A DNA stretch of 64,000 nucleotides from Bradyrhizobium sp. BR13661 (GTDB lineage Bacteria > Pseudomonadota > Alphaproteobacteria > Rhizobiales > Xanthobacteraceae): assembly GCF_029892425.1 (NCBI RefSeq), contig NZ_JARXWB010000009.1, positions 202,645 to 266,644 of the forward strand, read 5' to 3'. Every line of letters starts with the position of its first letter. Position 1 is the first letter of the stretch. Below the pieces are notes generated by a model. That model made no database searches, was not told the DNA's origin, and saw only the letters and a list, made by a program, of their open reading frames with translations. Made by a program: the position numbers and the translations under genes. Positions 52,505 through 60,614 of this stretch are shown one piece after another.

Positions 52505-53425
52505 TTGTACCGACATGTTCTGATGTTATGCGCGAGCCTGGTGGCTGTCGCGAGTGCGGCGAGCGCAGTTTGCGCCGCAGATGCCCAACGATGCCAGCAG
52601 CTTGGAAATCAGCTTCGTCTCGAGAAGACCAAGATCAGCGCCACCGAGGTGTCGCTCGCCCTGTTTTCAGCGGCAGACGAGAATTGTGCCGTCCTGGCGG
52701 CCGAATTGCTCGACGGTGGGGCTTCGGTCGATGCGCGTGACCGGTTCGGTGCGCGGCCGCTGAGTCACGCGGCGCGGAATGGCCATCTCGAAATGGTGGA
52801 GCTCCTGCTTGCTCGTGGCGCACCGATCGATGCCCGGAATCTGGCGGGCGCCACCGCGCTGTACTATGCGGCCGAAAGGGGCCGTGTCGCAGTCGTGCAA
52901 AGGCTTATCGAGAGCGGCGCCGACGTGAAGCTGACGGGCCGCAGCGGCCTCTCGCCGGTTGCCGCCAGTGCCTATGCCGGCAACGACACCATCGTCGAGA
53001 TGTTGATTGCGCATGGGGCCGACGAGCGCGCGCCCGATGAGACGGGAAAGCCGCCAATCGTCTATGCGGCCGCTCGCGCCAGGCTCGATGTCGTCAAGCG
53101 GCTGCTTGCCCGAAACGTCGATGTCAACGCGCGCTATGCGCACGATCTCACCCTCTTGATGTGGGCCGCGGGCCCGGACGAAAAGGTCGCCGAATCCGAT
53201 GCCGTCGAGGTCGTCAGATGCCTGCTGGATGCCGGCGCTCATGTCGATGATCGGGATGCGCGTGGCCGGACCGCTCTCATGATTGCCGCGGAGGGAGGTC
53301 ATGTCGCGATCGCCAATCTGCTGATCGCGCGCGGCGCCGACGCGTCGTTGAAGGACAGGGGCGGCAAAGCCGCCGCGGATCTCACGACGGTGTCGTCCTT
53401 GCGTGAGCGGCTCACGGCGCAGTGA
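52505..53425 (+). CDS. Exported ankyrin-repeat protein
   Basis: A 306-residue exported protein. A signal peptide (cleavage near VCAAD) is followed by a Cys-containing start and about six ankyrin repeats (residues 65-295; words such as GHLEMVELLLARGAPIDA and DVVKRLLARNVDVNAR). TTG 52505 is chosen because GGGGG lies upstream; ATG 52523 is the alternative. Ankyrin stacks bind proteins; periplasmic ones can protect against oxidative stress with catalase-like partners. No partner is recognised here. Confidence 0.78.
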   Translation: MYRHVLMLCASLVAVASAASAVCAADAQRCQQLGNQLRLEKTKISATEVSLALFSAADENCAVLAAELLDGGASVDARDRFGARPLSHAARNGHLEMVELLLARGAPIDARNLAGATALYYAAERGRVAVVQRLIESGADVKLTGRSGLSPVAASAYAGNDTIVEMLIAHGADERAPDETGKPPIVYAAARARLDVVKRLLARNVDVNARYAHDLTLLMWAAGPDEKVAESDAVEVVRCLLDAGAHVDDRDARGRTALMIAAEGGHVAIANLLIARGADASLKDRGGKAAADLTTVSSLRERLTAQ

Positions 53426-53506
53426 CGTCGAGCCGGCGTCCGGGCCGGGTTCGGCGTCGACGCTCTCGCCCGCGACTCGTTCAACGACCGATCTGGCCGG
53501 TCAGCG

Positions 53507-54088
53507 CTAAAGCCCCGCAAAGTATTGAGCCAGCGCGGAAAGATCGTCCGGAGACGTCGCGAGCATCAGATCGGTCATGCCGGGATTGTTGCCGCGTGCC
53601 CGGCTGCGGAAATCAGCCATGGTCTTCGCAAGATATTCCGCCCTCTGCCCAGCCAGCCTCGGCACCGTGCTCGCGCCTTGAAACTGCTCGAGATGACAGC
53701 TGGTGCAGCCAACCGATTGCTCGGCGGTGAGCGCCCTCTGCGCAACGTCCTTTGGCGGTCGAGGCTGAGCGAGGTTCGTCCACGGCTTTTGTGCGAAATA
53801 CTCGGCAATCGCCAGCATGTCGTTCTTTTCGAAGGTCGAGACGATCGACTGCATGGTTTCGTTCTTGCGGTCGCCCCGTTTGAAGTCGCGCAACTGGATG
53901 TAGATGTAGCCGGCTTGCTGTCCCCAGATGATCGGGATCGTCTTGTCCGCTGGTTTGCCGTCCTGGCCGTGGCAGCCGGCACAGATCTCGACCTTCTCCG
54001 CCACGCTCTGCGCCAGGCCCGGGCTCGCGCTCCAGAGCGCCGCAAACATGATCCCGCCCGCAATTCTCAAGACCAAATTGTCGTCCAT
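53507..54088 (-). CDS. Diheme cytochrome c (c4-like)
   Basis: A 193-residue periplasmic cytochrome with two heme sites: C36-x-x-C39-H40 (CAGCH) and C128-x-x-C131-H132 (CTSCH), with distal Met residues in the usual positions after each. Signal peptide at residues 1-26 (...GLAQ). It follows the PQQ dehydrogenase after 80 bases on the same strand and is its likely electron acceptor, passing electrons to a terminal oxidase. It depends on the Ccm system encoded at 10.7-14.8 kb. Confidence 0.9.
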   Translation of the reverse strand: MDDNLVLRIAGGIMFAALWSASPGLAQSVAEKVEICAGCHGQDGKPADKTIPIIWGQQAGYIYIQLRDFKRGDRKNETMQSIVSTFEKNDMLAIAEYFAQKPWTNLAQPRPPKDVAQRALTAEQSVGCTSCHLEQFQGASTVPRLAGQRAEYLAKTMADFRSRARGNNPGMTDLMLATSPDDLSALAQYFAGL

Positions 54089-54168
54089 CGTCTCATTCCG
54101 GTAAGACTCAACGGAAGCGGGGCCTCGACCGGCCCCGCTTTGATGATGTCGATGCGATGCTCGGTTCG

Positions 54169-55881
54169 TCAGTCGAGCGTGAAGGCGATGATGTTGTTGC
54201 CTCGCCTGAAATTGACCTGCGTGTTGCCGCCCGCGCCGACCACGATGTATTGCTTGCCGCCGAGCGAATAGCTGGACGGAGGCGCGTTGACGCCCGCGCC
54301 GGCGCGGAAACTCCACAATTCCTTGCCGGTGGAGGAATTGTAGGCTGCGAACTTGCCGTTGCCTTCACCGGTAAAGACCAGCCCGCCTGCAGTGGCCAGA
54401 ATGCCTCCGATCATCGGCTCCGGCGTCTTGACCTGCCACTTGATCTTGCCGGTGTCGTAGTTGACGGCGGTGATGTTGCCCGACTGTTTCTCGCCGGGAA
54501 TGGCCGTGAAAGCGCCGCCGAGCCACAGCTTGCCGTTCGGATAGTCCGAGCTCTCGACCCGGTAGGTCATCGGCTGATGCAGGTTGATGGCGTAGGCGAG
54601 CTTTTGGCCGGGGTCGGTCGCGATCGGTGACCATTCGACGCCGCCATTTGCACCGGGAAGCATCCGCGCGCCCTCTTTCGTCGGGAGCGTCCACATGTTT
54701 TCCTGTGGCACCATCGGTTCGGAGAACCGGATCAGGCTGCAATCTTTCCGGTTGTGAACATAGATATGTCCGGTCTTGCCGGCATGGATCACGCCGGGAA
54801 TCGTCGAACCATTCTTGTCCTTGACGTCCACCAGCACGGGTGGGCTCACCGCATCGAGATCCCAGACGTCGTGGGCGATGTACTGGAAGTGGCAGGCGAT
54901 TTTGCCGGTATCGAGATCGAGCGACACCAGCGAGTCCGTGTAGAGATTGTCGCCGGGCCGTGACGCGCCGTCGAGGTCGGGGGAGGGGTTGCCGACCACG
55001 AAGTAAATTCGGTTCGTTGCGAGATCGACGGCCGGGTTCTGCCAGACGCCACCACCGAGCTTCTTGAAGGGATCGCCAATCTTGGCCAGCTGATCCTTTT
55101 CTGCCTGGATGTCGCGGTGCATGTCGCGTCCGGTCGCGTCCTTCGTCGCCCATACGCCGACGGATTGATCGGGGATGGTATCGAAATTCCAGACCTGCTT
55201 GCCGGTATTGGCATCGTAGGCCCGGACGAAGCCGCGGATTCCGTACTCGCCGCCATTCGTTCCGATCAGGACTTTATCCTTCACGACGGTGGGCGCCATG
55301 GTTTCGCTATAGCCGAGCTCGGGATCGGCAATGTCGGTTGTCCAAACCACTTCGCCGGACTTTGCGTTCAGCGCGACCAGTTTTGCATCCAGCGTGGCGA
55401 GGTAGACTTTCTCGCCAAGAACTTGGACGCCTCGATTGTTTGGACCGCAGCAATAGGTCGTTATGGGCCCCATCTTGTGATTGTAGTGCCAGAGCTGTTC
55501 GCCGGTCTTCGCGTCGATTGCATAGACATGGCTGAACGACGTCGTGACATACATCACTCCATCGACCACGATGGGCGACGTCTCGAGGGATTCCTTGACC
55601 TGCGTCTGGAAGATCCAGGCGACGTGCAGGTTCTTCACGTTGTCGCGGTTGATCTGCTTCGCAGGATAAAAACGGGTCTGGGAATAATTGCCGTTGGTCA
55701 GCAGGAAGTTCGTCGCGTCCTTGTCCGCGGAGTTGAGCTGATCTTGAGTGACCGGAGAGATCTTCGCCGCGCGGGCGGGTGACCACTGGTCCGGGTTGGC
55801 GACTTCCTGTGCGTGAGTTGGTGTCGCGAGCGCGAAACTAAGGGTGAGCAATGTTGCTCCTGCAATAGAATATCTGTTCAT
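54169..55881 (-). CDS. PQQ-dependent alcohol dehydrogenase, lanthanide-type signature
   Basis: A 570-residue periplasmic quinoprotein with an eight-bladed propeller. Signal peptide at residues 1-24. The vicinal disulfide C144-C145 (TTYCCGPN) and PQQ/metal residues E193 and N298 are present. The catalytic D341 is followed two residues later by D343 (HDVWDLDAV), the extra Asp that marks lanthanide-using XoxF/ExaF-type enzymes; calcium enzymes have Ala, Ser or Thr there. Substrate is an alcohol or aldehyde, not determined. It is paired with a diheme cytochrome. Confidence 0.9.
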   Translation of the reverse strand: MNRYSIAGATLLTLSFALATPTHAQEVANPDQWSPARAAKISPVTQDQLNSADKDATNFLLTNGNYSQTRFYPAKQINRDNVKNLHVAWIFQTQVKESLETSPIVVDGVMYVTTSFSHVYAIDAKTGEQLWHYNHKMGPITTYCCGPNNRGVQVLGEKVYLATLDAKLVALNAKSGEVVWTTDIADPELGYSETMAPTVVKDKVLIGTNGGEYGIRGFVRAYDANTGKQVWNFDTIPDQSVGVWATKDATGRDMHRDIQAEKDQLAKIGDPFKKLGGGVWQNPAVDLATNRIYFVVGNPSPDLDGASRPGDNLYTDSLVSLDLDTGKIACHFQYIAHDVWDLDAVSPPVLVDVKDKNGSTIPGVIHAGKTGHIYVHNRKDCSLIRFSEPMVPQENMWTLPTKEGARMLPGANGGVEWSPIATDPGQKLAYAINLHQPMTYRVESSDYPNGKLWLGGAFTAIPGEKQSGNITAVNYDTGKIKWQVKTPEPMIGGILATAGGLVFTGEGNGKFAAYNSSTGKELWSFRAGAGVNAPPSSYSLGGKQYIVVGAGGNTQVNFRRGNNIIAFTLD

Positions 55882-56237
55882 GGCATCCGCCCCATATGTT
55901 TCTAATTGTCAGAAGCCGGCATCGTGCGTGCCGGTGTTCCCGCACACTGATCCCGTCGGTTGTGTTTGACAAGGACAAAGCTCGGAGCGAGCGGGGACGC
56001 GCGCGGCGAGGTTTGCGATTGCAGGCGGGTGCGTTGCAGCATGGGGCAGGCGGGTAAAGACGGCTTCAGCCAACCAGCCGATTGGTATTGAACGTGCGCG
56101 CCTCAAATGGGGCAGTGCCAGCGACGAGATCGTTGAGTGGGGGCGACCAACGCACATCTTGTATTTGCGAAAATGCCCCGAAGGCTCATCGATGACCCTC
56201 ACCCACGATGTCGCGGGGCAGGATGTTACCACCTGAT
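55882..56237. other. Gene-free interval upstream of the PQQ dehydrogenase
   Basis: About 356 bases without a supported gene. A minus-strand frame across it has no ribosome site and no protein-like pattern. Any promoter for the dehydrogenase must lie here, but I see no convincing -35/-10 pair or dyad. Confidence 0.4.
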
Positions 56238-56396
56238 CGAGCAGAACATCGACGTGCGCGGACCGTGCGCAGCTTCTCGAAGAAGACGCCGGTTTCGCGA
56301 TCGATTACGCCATAGCGTCGGTCGAACAGGCACAACTCGCCGTCCTCGACGCGGTCGAGGCGCGCCTCGCCGCCGAGCAAGCCCGGCGCAGTTAGC
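56238..56396 (+). pseudogene. Remnant of a coiled-coil protein gene
   Basis: The frame ending at TAG 56394-56396 encodes a protein-like Ala/Glu-rich helix (LLEEDAGFAIDYAIASVEQ, continuing to EARLAAEQARRS), with heptad spacing. There is no ATG, GTG or TTG in this frame after the stop at 56235. The upstream part is therefore missing or frameshifted. A hairpin follows, as after a real gene. I read it as the tail of a decayed gene. Confidence 0.4.
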
Positions 56397-56416
56397 ATCA
56401 GGAAACGCTGCAAACC

Positions 56417-56444
56417 GAGGCCGCCTCTGTTGGCGGCCTGTTTC
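56417..56444 (+). terminator. Terminator-like hairpin after the gene remnant
   Basis: GGCCGCC (56419-56425) pairs with GGCGGCC (56432-56438) around a 6-base loop, followed by TGTTTC. The T run is weak. It suits the end of the remnant gene. Confidence 0.5.
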
Positions 56445-56541
56445 ATATCAGGCCAAGCTGCGATGTCGCCTGTGGGCTCGTTGCTGCCGTTGAAGTGAGG
56501 GCACTGCATGTCGGCTCACAAGGGCAGTGCGGAAATGTCCA

Positions 56542-58104
56542 TCACCCTTCCGGCACGCCTGCGAGGCGGAAGCCTTCACACGCCCGCTCGAGCCCGGCAA
56601 GAAAAGTCGGATTGTCGCTTTGTTGAGCAGTGCGGAAGCGATGGATGGTGAAACCTGAGTTGAGCGCAAGTCCGGTTTTTGCAGCAGTTCGCGCCTCATC
56701 GAGGGCGCCGCTCAGGCCCAACACAGCGGCGAGCAACAAATGAGCGAGAGGAAAGTTGCGGTTCGCCTCAGTGCTTCGTCGTAGCCAGCTGACCGCTTCG
56801 ACGTCCGAACCCAGCTGTAGCTTGGCCACGCCTACAAAAGACGCCCATTGATAGACCTCGATGTCGCGAGGGGAGAGACGTAGAGCCTCGAATATGTGGC
56901 CTTCGGTCTCGGCAGCGCGTCCCATATAGAATTTGGCAAAACCAAGGGCTGCATGAGCGCTGGCCATATTCGAATCCAGCGCCAACACATGCTCAAATTC
57001 GCGGACAGCTTGGGCGGCCCGATTCGTAAAGATCTGGACCCAACCCCGAGCCAAGTGGGCCGAAGTACGGTTCGGCCTGATCGACAATGCCCTATTCACC
57101 ATCGCCTCGGCCGCTGCAAGCCGCGCAGGTCCATCATCCGTCGTAAAGCTGGTTCCAACCGCCGTATCAACATTTGCCAGGCCAATCATTGCCTCGACGT
57201 TGCCGGGGTCGCACTCCAGAGAGCGTTCGAAGAAGCTCCGCGCTTGCGTTACGCATTCAGGGCTAAACCCCTTCATCAACCAGGCCCGGCCTTGGAAGTA
57301 CAAATCCATCGCATCAGGGTGCAGCGTACGCTCGGCTCGTCGCGCCTCAGCCTCAATGAGCTGGCGACCTAACATATTGGCGAGCCTGGATACGATTTCG
57401 TCCTGCATGTCGAACAGGTCGACGACAGACTTCTCGAAGCGCTCGGCCCAAAGATGGTGGCCGCTGATAGCATCGATCAACTGCACGTTCATGCGAAGCC
57501 GCTTGCCGCTGCGTTGCACTGAACCTTCGAGTGCGTAGCGAACGTTTAATTCGCGGCCGACTTGCCTTACATCGACTGCTCTACCCTTGTATGAGACGGC
57601 GCTGTTCGGTGCGATGACAAATGAACCAGCGATGCGCGACAAGTCTGTGGTCAAATTCTCGGTTACACCATCGACGAAATAGTCCTGCTCACGATCATCG
57701 CTCAGGTTCGCGAAGGGTAGCACGACGATGGATAGGCGCGGCGGCATGTCGCCGGTTCGCTTGACTGAGCCAACCGTCTCTGTTGCGGAGCTCCCGGCTT
57801 CCTGCACTGCGCCCACGAAGCGGAAGCCTTTGCGCGGGAGCGTCTTGATCAGGTCCTGTTTCTCACCGGTGTCGCCGATTGCACACCGGGCACCGTTGAT
57901 GCGCGTCGTCAGCGCGGCATCAGAGACGATGCGACCGTTCCAAACGCCGGCGATGAGCTCGTCCTTACTGACGACGCGTTGCCTGTTCCGGATCAAATAG
58001 TTCAGAAGATCGAACACCTGCGGCGCCACAGGGATTGTCTCGGCTCCTCGCCGCAGTTCCCGCCGTTCCGTATCCAGCGTGAAATCCGAAAAGGAGTAAA
58101 GCAA
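56542..58104 (-). CDS. Winged-helix regulator with TolB-like and TPR domains, copy 1
   Basis: A 520-residue protein. Residues 1-105 are an OmpR/CadC-type winged helix (VAPQVFDLLNYLIRNR, LPRKGFRFVG), about 130-265 a TolB-like domain (VVLPFANLSDDREQDYFVDG), and the rest TPR repeats. There is no membrane helix between them. TTG 58104 is preferred because AGGAGG lies six bases upstream; the ATG at 58110 touches that site, and the paralogue at 60615 also starts at TTG. It diverges from the exported-protein gene at 58271. Ligand and targets unknown. Confidence 0.82.
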   Translation of the reverse strand: MLYSFSDFTLDTERRELRRGAETIPVAPQVFDLLNYLIRNRQRVVSKDELIAGVWNGRIVSDAALTTRINGARCAIGDTGEKQDLIKTLPRKGFRFVGAVQEAGSSATETVGSVKRTGDMPPRLSIVVLPFANLSDDREQDYFVDGVTENLTTDLSRIAGSFVIAPNSAVSYKGRAVDVRQVGRELNVRYALEGSVQRSGKRLRMNVQLIDAISGHHLWAERFEKSVVDLFDMQDEIVSRLANMLGRQLIEAEARRAERTLHPDAMDLYFQGRAWLMKGFSPECVTQARSFFERSLECDPGNVEAMIGLANVDTAVGTSFTTDDGPARLAAAEAMVNRALSIRPNRTSAHLARGWVQIFTNRAAQAVREFEHVLALDSNMASAHAALGFAKFYMGRAAETEGHIFEALRLSPRDIEVYQWASFVGVAKLQLGSDVEAVSWLRRSTEANRNFPLAHLLLAAVLGLSGALDEARTAAKTGLALNSGFTIHRFRTAQQSDNPTFLAGLERACEGFRLAGVPEG

Positions 58105-58270
58105 ATGCATCCTCCTGCGGTACGATCGCGCCCCGTGCGGCTGATATGTAAGCAGACGGTAAGAAGAATGGAAGGCGCCTGTAAAGCGCTTCTCATGACC
58201 TTGGCGCATCCTCGTGCGCGGCTGAGCAGTCTGAACTGTTTGCGGATCTCGCGTCACGAGGGAGGATGTC

Positions 58271-58966
58271 ATGAGGCGGATGGCTGCACTGACGTGGACT
58301 GCCACTGCAGCGAGGCTCCTGATCTGGGTCGTATGCGTTCTCGCCGCTGCGAACCGCGCCCACGCTCAATGCTCGGCGCGCGATGTGTTGCAGAGGCAGT
58401 TGGCGCTCAAGGCGGCGCCCGTTGTCCCGACACGCATGGGTCCGGTAACGTCGGTTTCGGATGTTGCCGAATGGAAAACGATCAGCATCGGGACGTTCCC
58501 GGACACGTTTGCTCTCCTCACCGCGCTGAGTGCGATGGGTTGCGGCGTTGGTAACTCGGCTGCGGAGGCGCTTGCCCGACCTTCGTTTACGCTCAGCGGC
58601 ACCAGAACAGCGGTCACACTTCTGACAGTGACCGCTGCCGATCTAGGCTTCAGGGGTGAGACGGTGACATTGCGGCAACTCTACGAACTCGCGCAGCAAC
58701 TGGGCTTCGGGCTTGCGCCGCCCGAAATCGCCCCGCAGCTCAGACTTCAATATCTGGACCAGCCCGTAGGTGAGTTTCTCGTCATCGGGATGAACCCGAT
58801 CCGGACATGGACTGGTGAAGAGGTCATCCTGACCGTCGCAAATGGGGGAGCGGGTCTCATTCTCATCGGCCAGGATGGTCGCGCCGACGCGGAAATACCA
58901 GTGACCTCCCGCTTCGTGTTCCTGCGCTCCTTGCCCGTTACGCCAGCTGCGCTGAATCGAAACTGA
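58271..58966 (+). CDS. Exported protein of unknown function
   Basis: A 231-residue exported protein. The signal peptide is at residues 1-32 (...ANRAHAQ). The C-terminal half carries a block I associate with a conserved unknown family: LRLQYLDQPVGEFLVIGM, preceded by LYELAQQLGFGLAPPE. A GAGG ribosome site precedes the ATG. It diverges from the winged-helix/TPR regulator and may be its target. Reaction unknown. Confidence 0.68.
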   Translation: MRRMAALTWTATAARLLIWVVCVLAAANRAHAQCSARDVLQRQLALKAAPVVPTRMGPVTSVSDVAEWKTISIGTFPDTFALLTALSAMGCGVGNSAAEALARPSFTLSGTRTAVTLLTVTAADLGFRGETVTLRQLYELAQQLGFGLAPPEIAPQLRLQYLDQPVGEFLVIGMNPIRTWTGEEVILTVANGGAGLILIGQDGRADAEIPVTSRFVFLRSLPVTPAALNRN

Positions 58967-58992
58967 TTTTCCGAGATGGCCGAGGTGACGAA

Positions 58993-59352
58993 ATGCCGGC
59001 GATCAAAGCGATGAAGCGCTTGGCGGCTCAAATCTGCCTGCTGCTGGTGTCGACCGCGACTTTTGCGCGAGATGACGGGCGCTATGCGAATTCCCCGCTA
59101 AAGCCCTGGTTCGAGAGTCTGCAAAGCGAATTCGGGAAGTGCTGTGAGGACTCCGACGCCTACGTCGTCTCCGAACCGGATTGGAAGTCCGACCACGGAC
59201 AATATCGCGTGCGCATCGACGACGAATGGGTGCTCGTGCCAGACGGCGCTGTCATCAAGCAACCCAATCTTGCCGGACGGACCATGGTCTGGAAGCACTA
59301 CATCGATGGACATCCTCGTGTCCGCTGTTTCATTCCGGGCAGCATGACGTGA
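58993..59352 (+). CDS. Small exported protein with CC motif
   Basis: A 119-residue exported protein. Signal peptide at residues 1-25 (...STATFA), mature part starting RDDGRYANSPLKPWFESLQ, then the C-C pair in GKCCEDSDAYVV and a third Cys near the end (VRCFIPG). This resembles a small Bradyrhizobium family of exported unknowns with W-F and C-C. It starts 26 bases after the previous gene and is probably in the same operon. Confidence 0.65.
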   Translation: MPAIKAMKRLAAQICLLLVSTATFARDDGRYANSPLKPWFESLQSEFGKCCEDSDAYVVSEPDWKSDHGQYRVRIDDEWVLVPDGAVIKQPNLAGRTMVWKHYIDGHPRVRCFIPGSMT

Positions 59353-59485
59353 TACGTCGACCACGGTCTAGTGAACCCCGCGCATGATCCAGGATCGCTG
59401 GTCTGGTCCACCATTGGGATCGGTTGCTCAGTTTCGTTAACGCAAGCGGCTTCGTCTCTTTGTTGTTGCGGTGCTTACATCCGGA

Positions 59486-59577
59486 CCGCATCCCACGGCC
59501 GAGGATATGTCGGCTGTCAGGGGTAGACCGGACCTAACTTAGCCGGGCCAAACCGTCGCGATTGACCCGTTGCAGAC
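59486..59577. repeat. 92-bp intergenic repeat, copy A
   Basis: From CCGCATCCCACGGCC to the TGCAGAC after ATTGACCC. It is about 92% identical to copy B at 62244-62335 in the same orientation. The region between the exported-protein gene and the next small gene (59353-59604) contains little else. Confidence 0.8.
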
Positions 59578-59604
59578 CTCGCGGGGAGTTGGCATTGTCA
59601 TACG

Positions 59605-59997
59605 ATGTTCAAAGACTTGCCTGCGCATATACGTAGATGGTCGCTCTCATTGGCGACCTATTGCATGACATGCATTGGCGCGACCGCCTGCGTCGCCGTG
59701 GTGGCCCGGAGCATCATGTTCGAGCAGGTCCCAGCCAACATTGATGCACCCGAGATCATCGAAGCCAACATCTATGATCGCGCGCAGGTCAGCGACGCGC
59801 AAGGTCTGCAAGGGCTACTGTTCATCGCACACGTTGATCACGTGATAAAGGGATCGATCAAAACAGACACCGTGAAGATACTTTTGTACGAAGGCTGCCC
59901 CCGTGCTGCTGGGGGGCGCGGCATCATTCTCGGCTACCTGCAGAGCGATCCGTTGCTCGGTTCCGTGCTCATACCGAAGGACCACTTAGTCCGCTGA
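59605..59997 (+). CDS. Small membrane-anchored hypothetical protein
   Basis: A 130-residue protein with one N-terminal membrane helix (about residues 13-36) and a beta-rich outer part (LLFIAHVDHVIKGSIKTD, VKILLYEGCP). The pattern is like a small periplasmic domain. No ribosome site is clear before the ATG. Codon use is less GC-biased than in the left part of the window. Family unknown. Confidence 0.5.
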   Translation: MFKDLPAHIRRWSLSLATYCMTCIGATACVAVVARSIMFEQVPANIDAPEIIEANIYDRAQVSDAQGLQGLLFIAHVDHVIKGSIKTDTVKILLYEGCPRAAGGRGIILGYLQSDPLLGSVLIPKDHLVR

Positions 59998-60094
59998 TGG
60001 CCCCTTCTGGACCTCACCGTGATCAGTTCCAATGTCTGGTGTCCGAGGAAGACCAGAAGGGACTTCAGGCGCGGCAATGCCGCGCTCGCGACCT

Positions 60095-60391
60095 CTACCG
60101 AAAGTCAGTCGGTCCTACCTGGCCGTCCACAGTTGGCAGATATCGCAGCCATTCGCCGGATCGGATGCCTCGCGGGTCAATACCTCGGTGCGAGGCGACG
60201 TAGTCGATCTCGCCGCGCGTGATGCCGATATCCATCAGTTCTCCGTCACTTAAGTCGGACAAGGTAGCGCTCAATTTCTGGCGTTCGCGGCGCTCCTGAA
60301 AGGCATCCCAACATTTCCAGATGAAGCTTGTGAGATGCCGGGTCGGTACCGATGTCCATTCCAGCCAACTTGTGCCGTACGTCGTGCTCAT
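60095..60391 (-). CDS. DUF1127 (YjiS-like) small protein
   Basis: A 98-residue protein ending in a DUF1127 domain: LSDLSDGELMDIGITRGEI with the Arg-rich helix before it and the family motif for phosphate/carbon metabolism proteins in rhizobia and Agrobacterium. The N-terminal 35 residues are variable as usual. ATG 60391 is preceded by GGGAGA. Short DUF1127 proteins bind RNA or other proteins; function here unknown. It diverges from the second winged-helix/TPR regulator. Confidence 0.85.
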   Translation of the reverse strand: MSTTYGTSWLEWTSVPTRHLTSFIWKCWDAFQERRERQKLSATLSDLSDGELMDIGITRGEIDYVASHRGIDPRGIRSGEWLRYLPTVDGQVGPTDFR

Positions 60392-60614
60392 TGCAAAGTC
60401 TCCCTAAGGCGGTGTTTCGTCCACGGCTTTAGCGCTGGCCTGTTGCCAATGTGGTGTCAGGAACCTTCACAGCCGGGCACGAGGGTGCCGCGAGATCGGC
60501 CGGCACGCTTGACCTGCAGCTTACATTTTCCTCACCGGCAGCTTATTCTTGCGACTTCTAGCCGGCCAAGGCGCTACCCGGCCGTCGGGGCTCGCATCCA
60601 GGGGGATTCGCATC

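Noticed and set aside
55909..56232. A 107-codon minus-strand frame upstream of the PQQ dehydrogenase.
   Set aside because: No ribosome site and no recognisable fold; Pro/Arg/Ala mix typical of chance frames.
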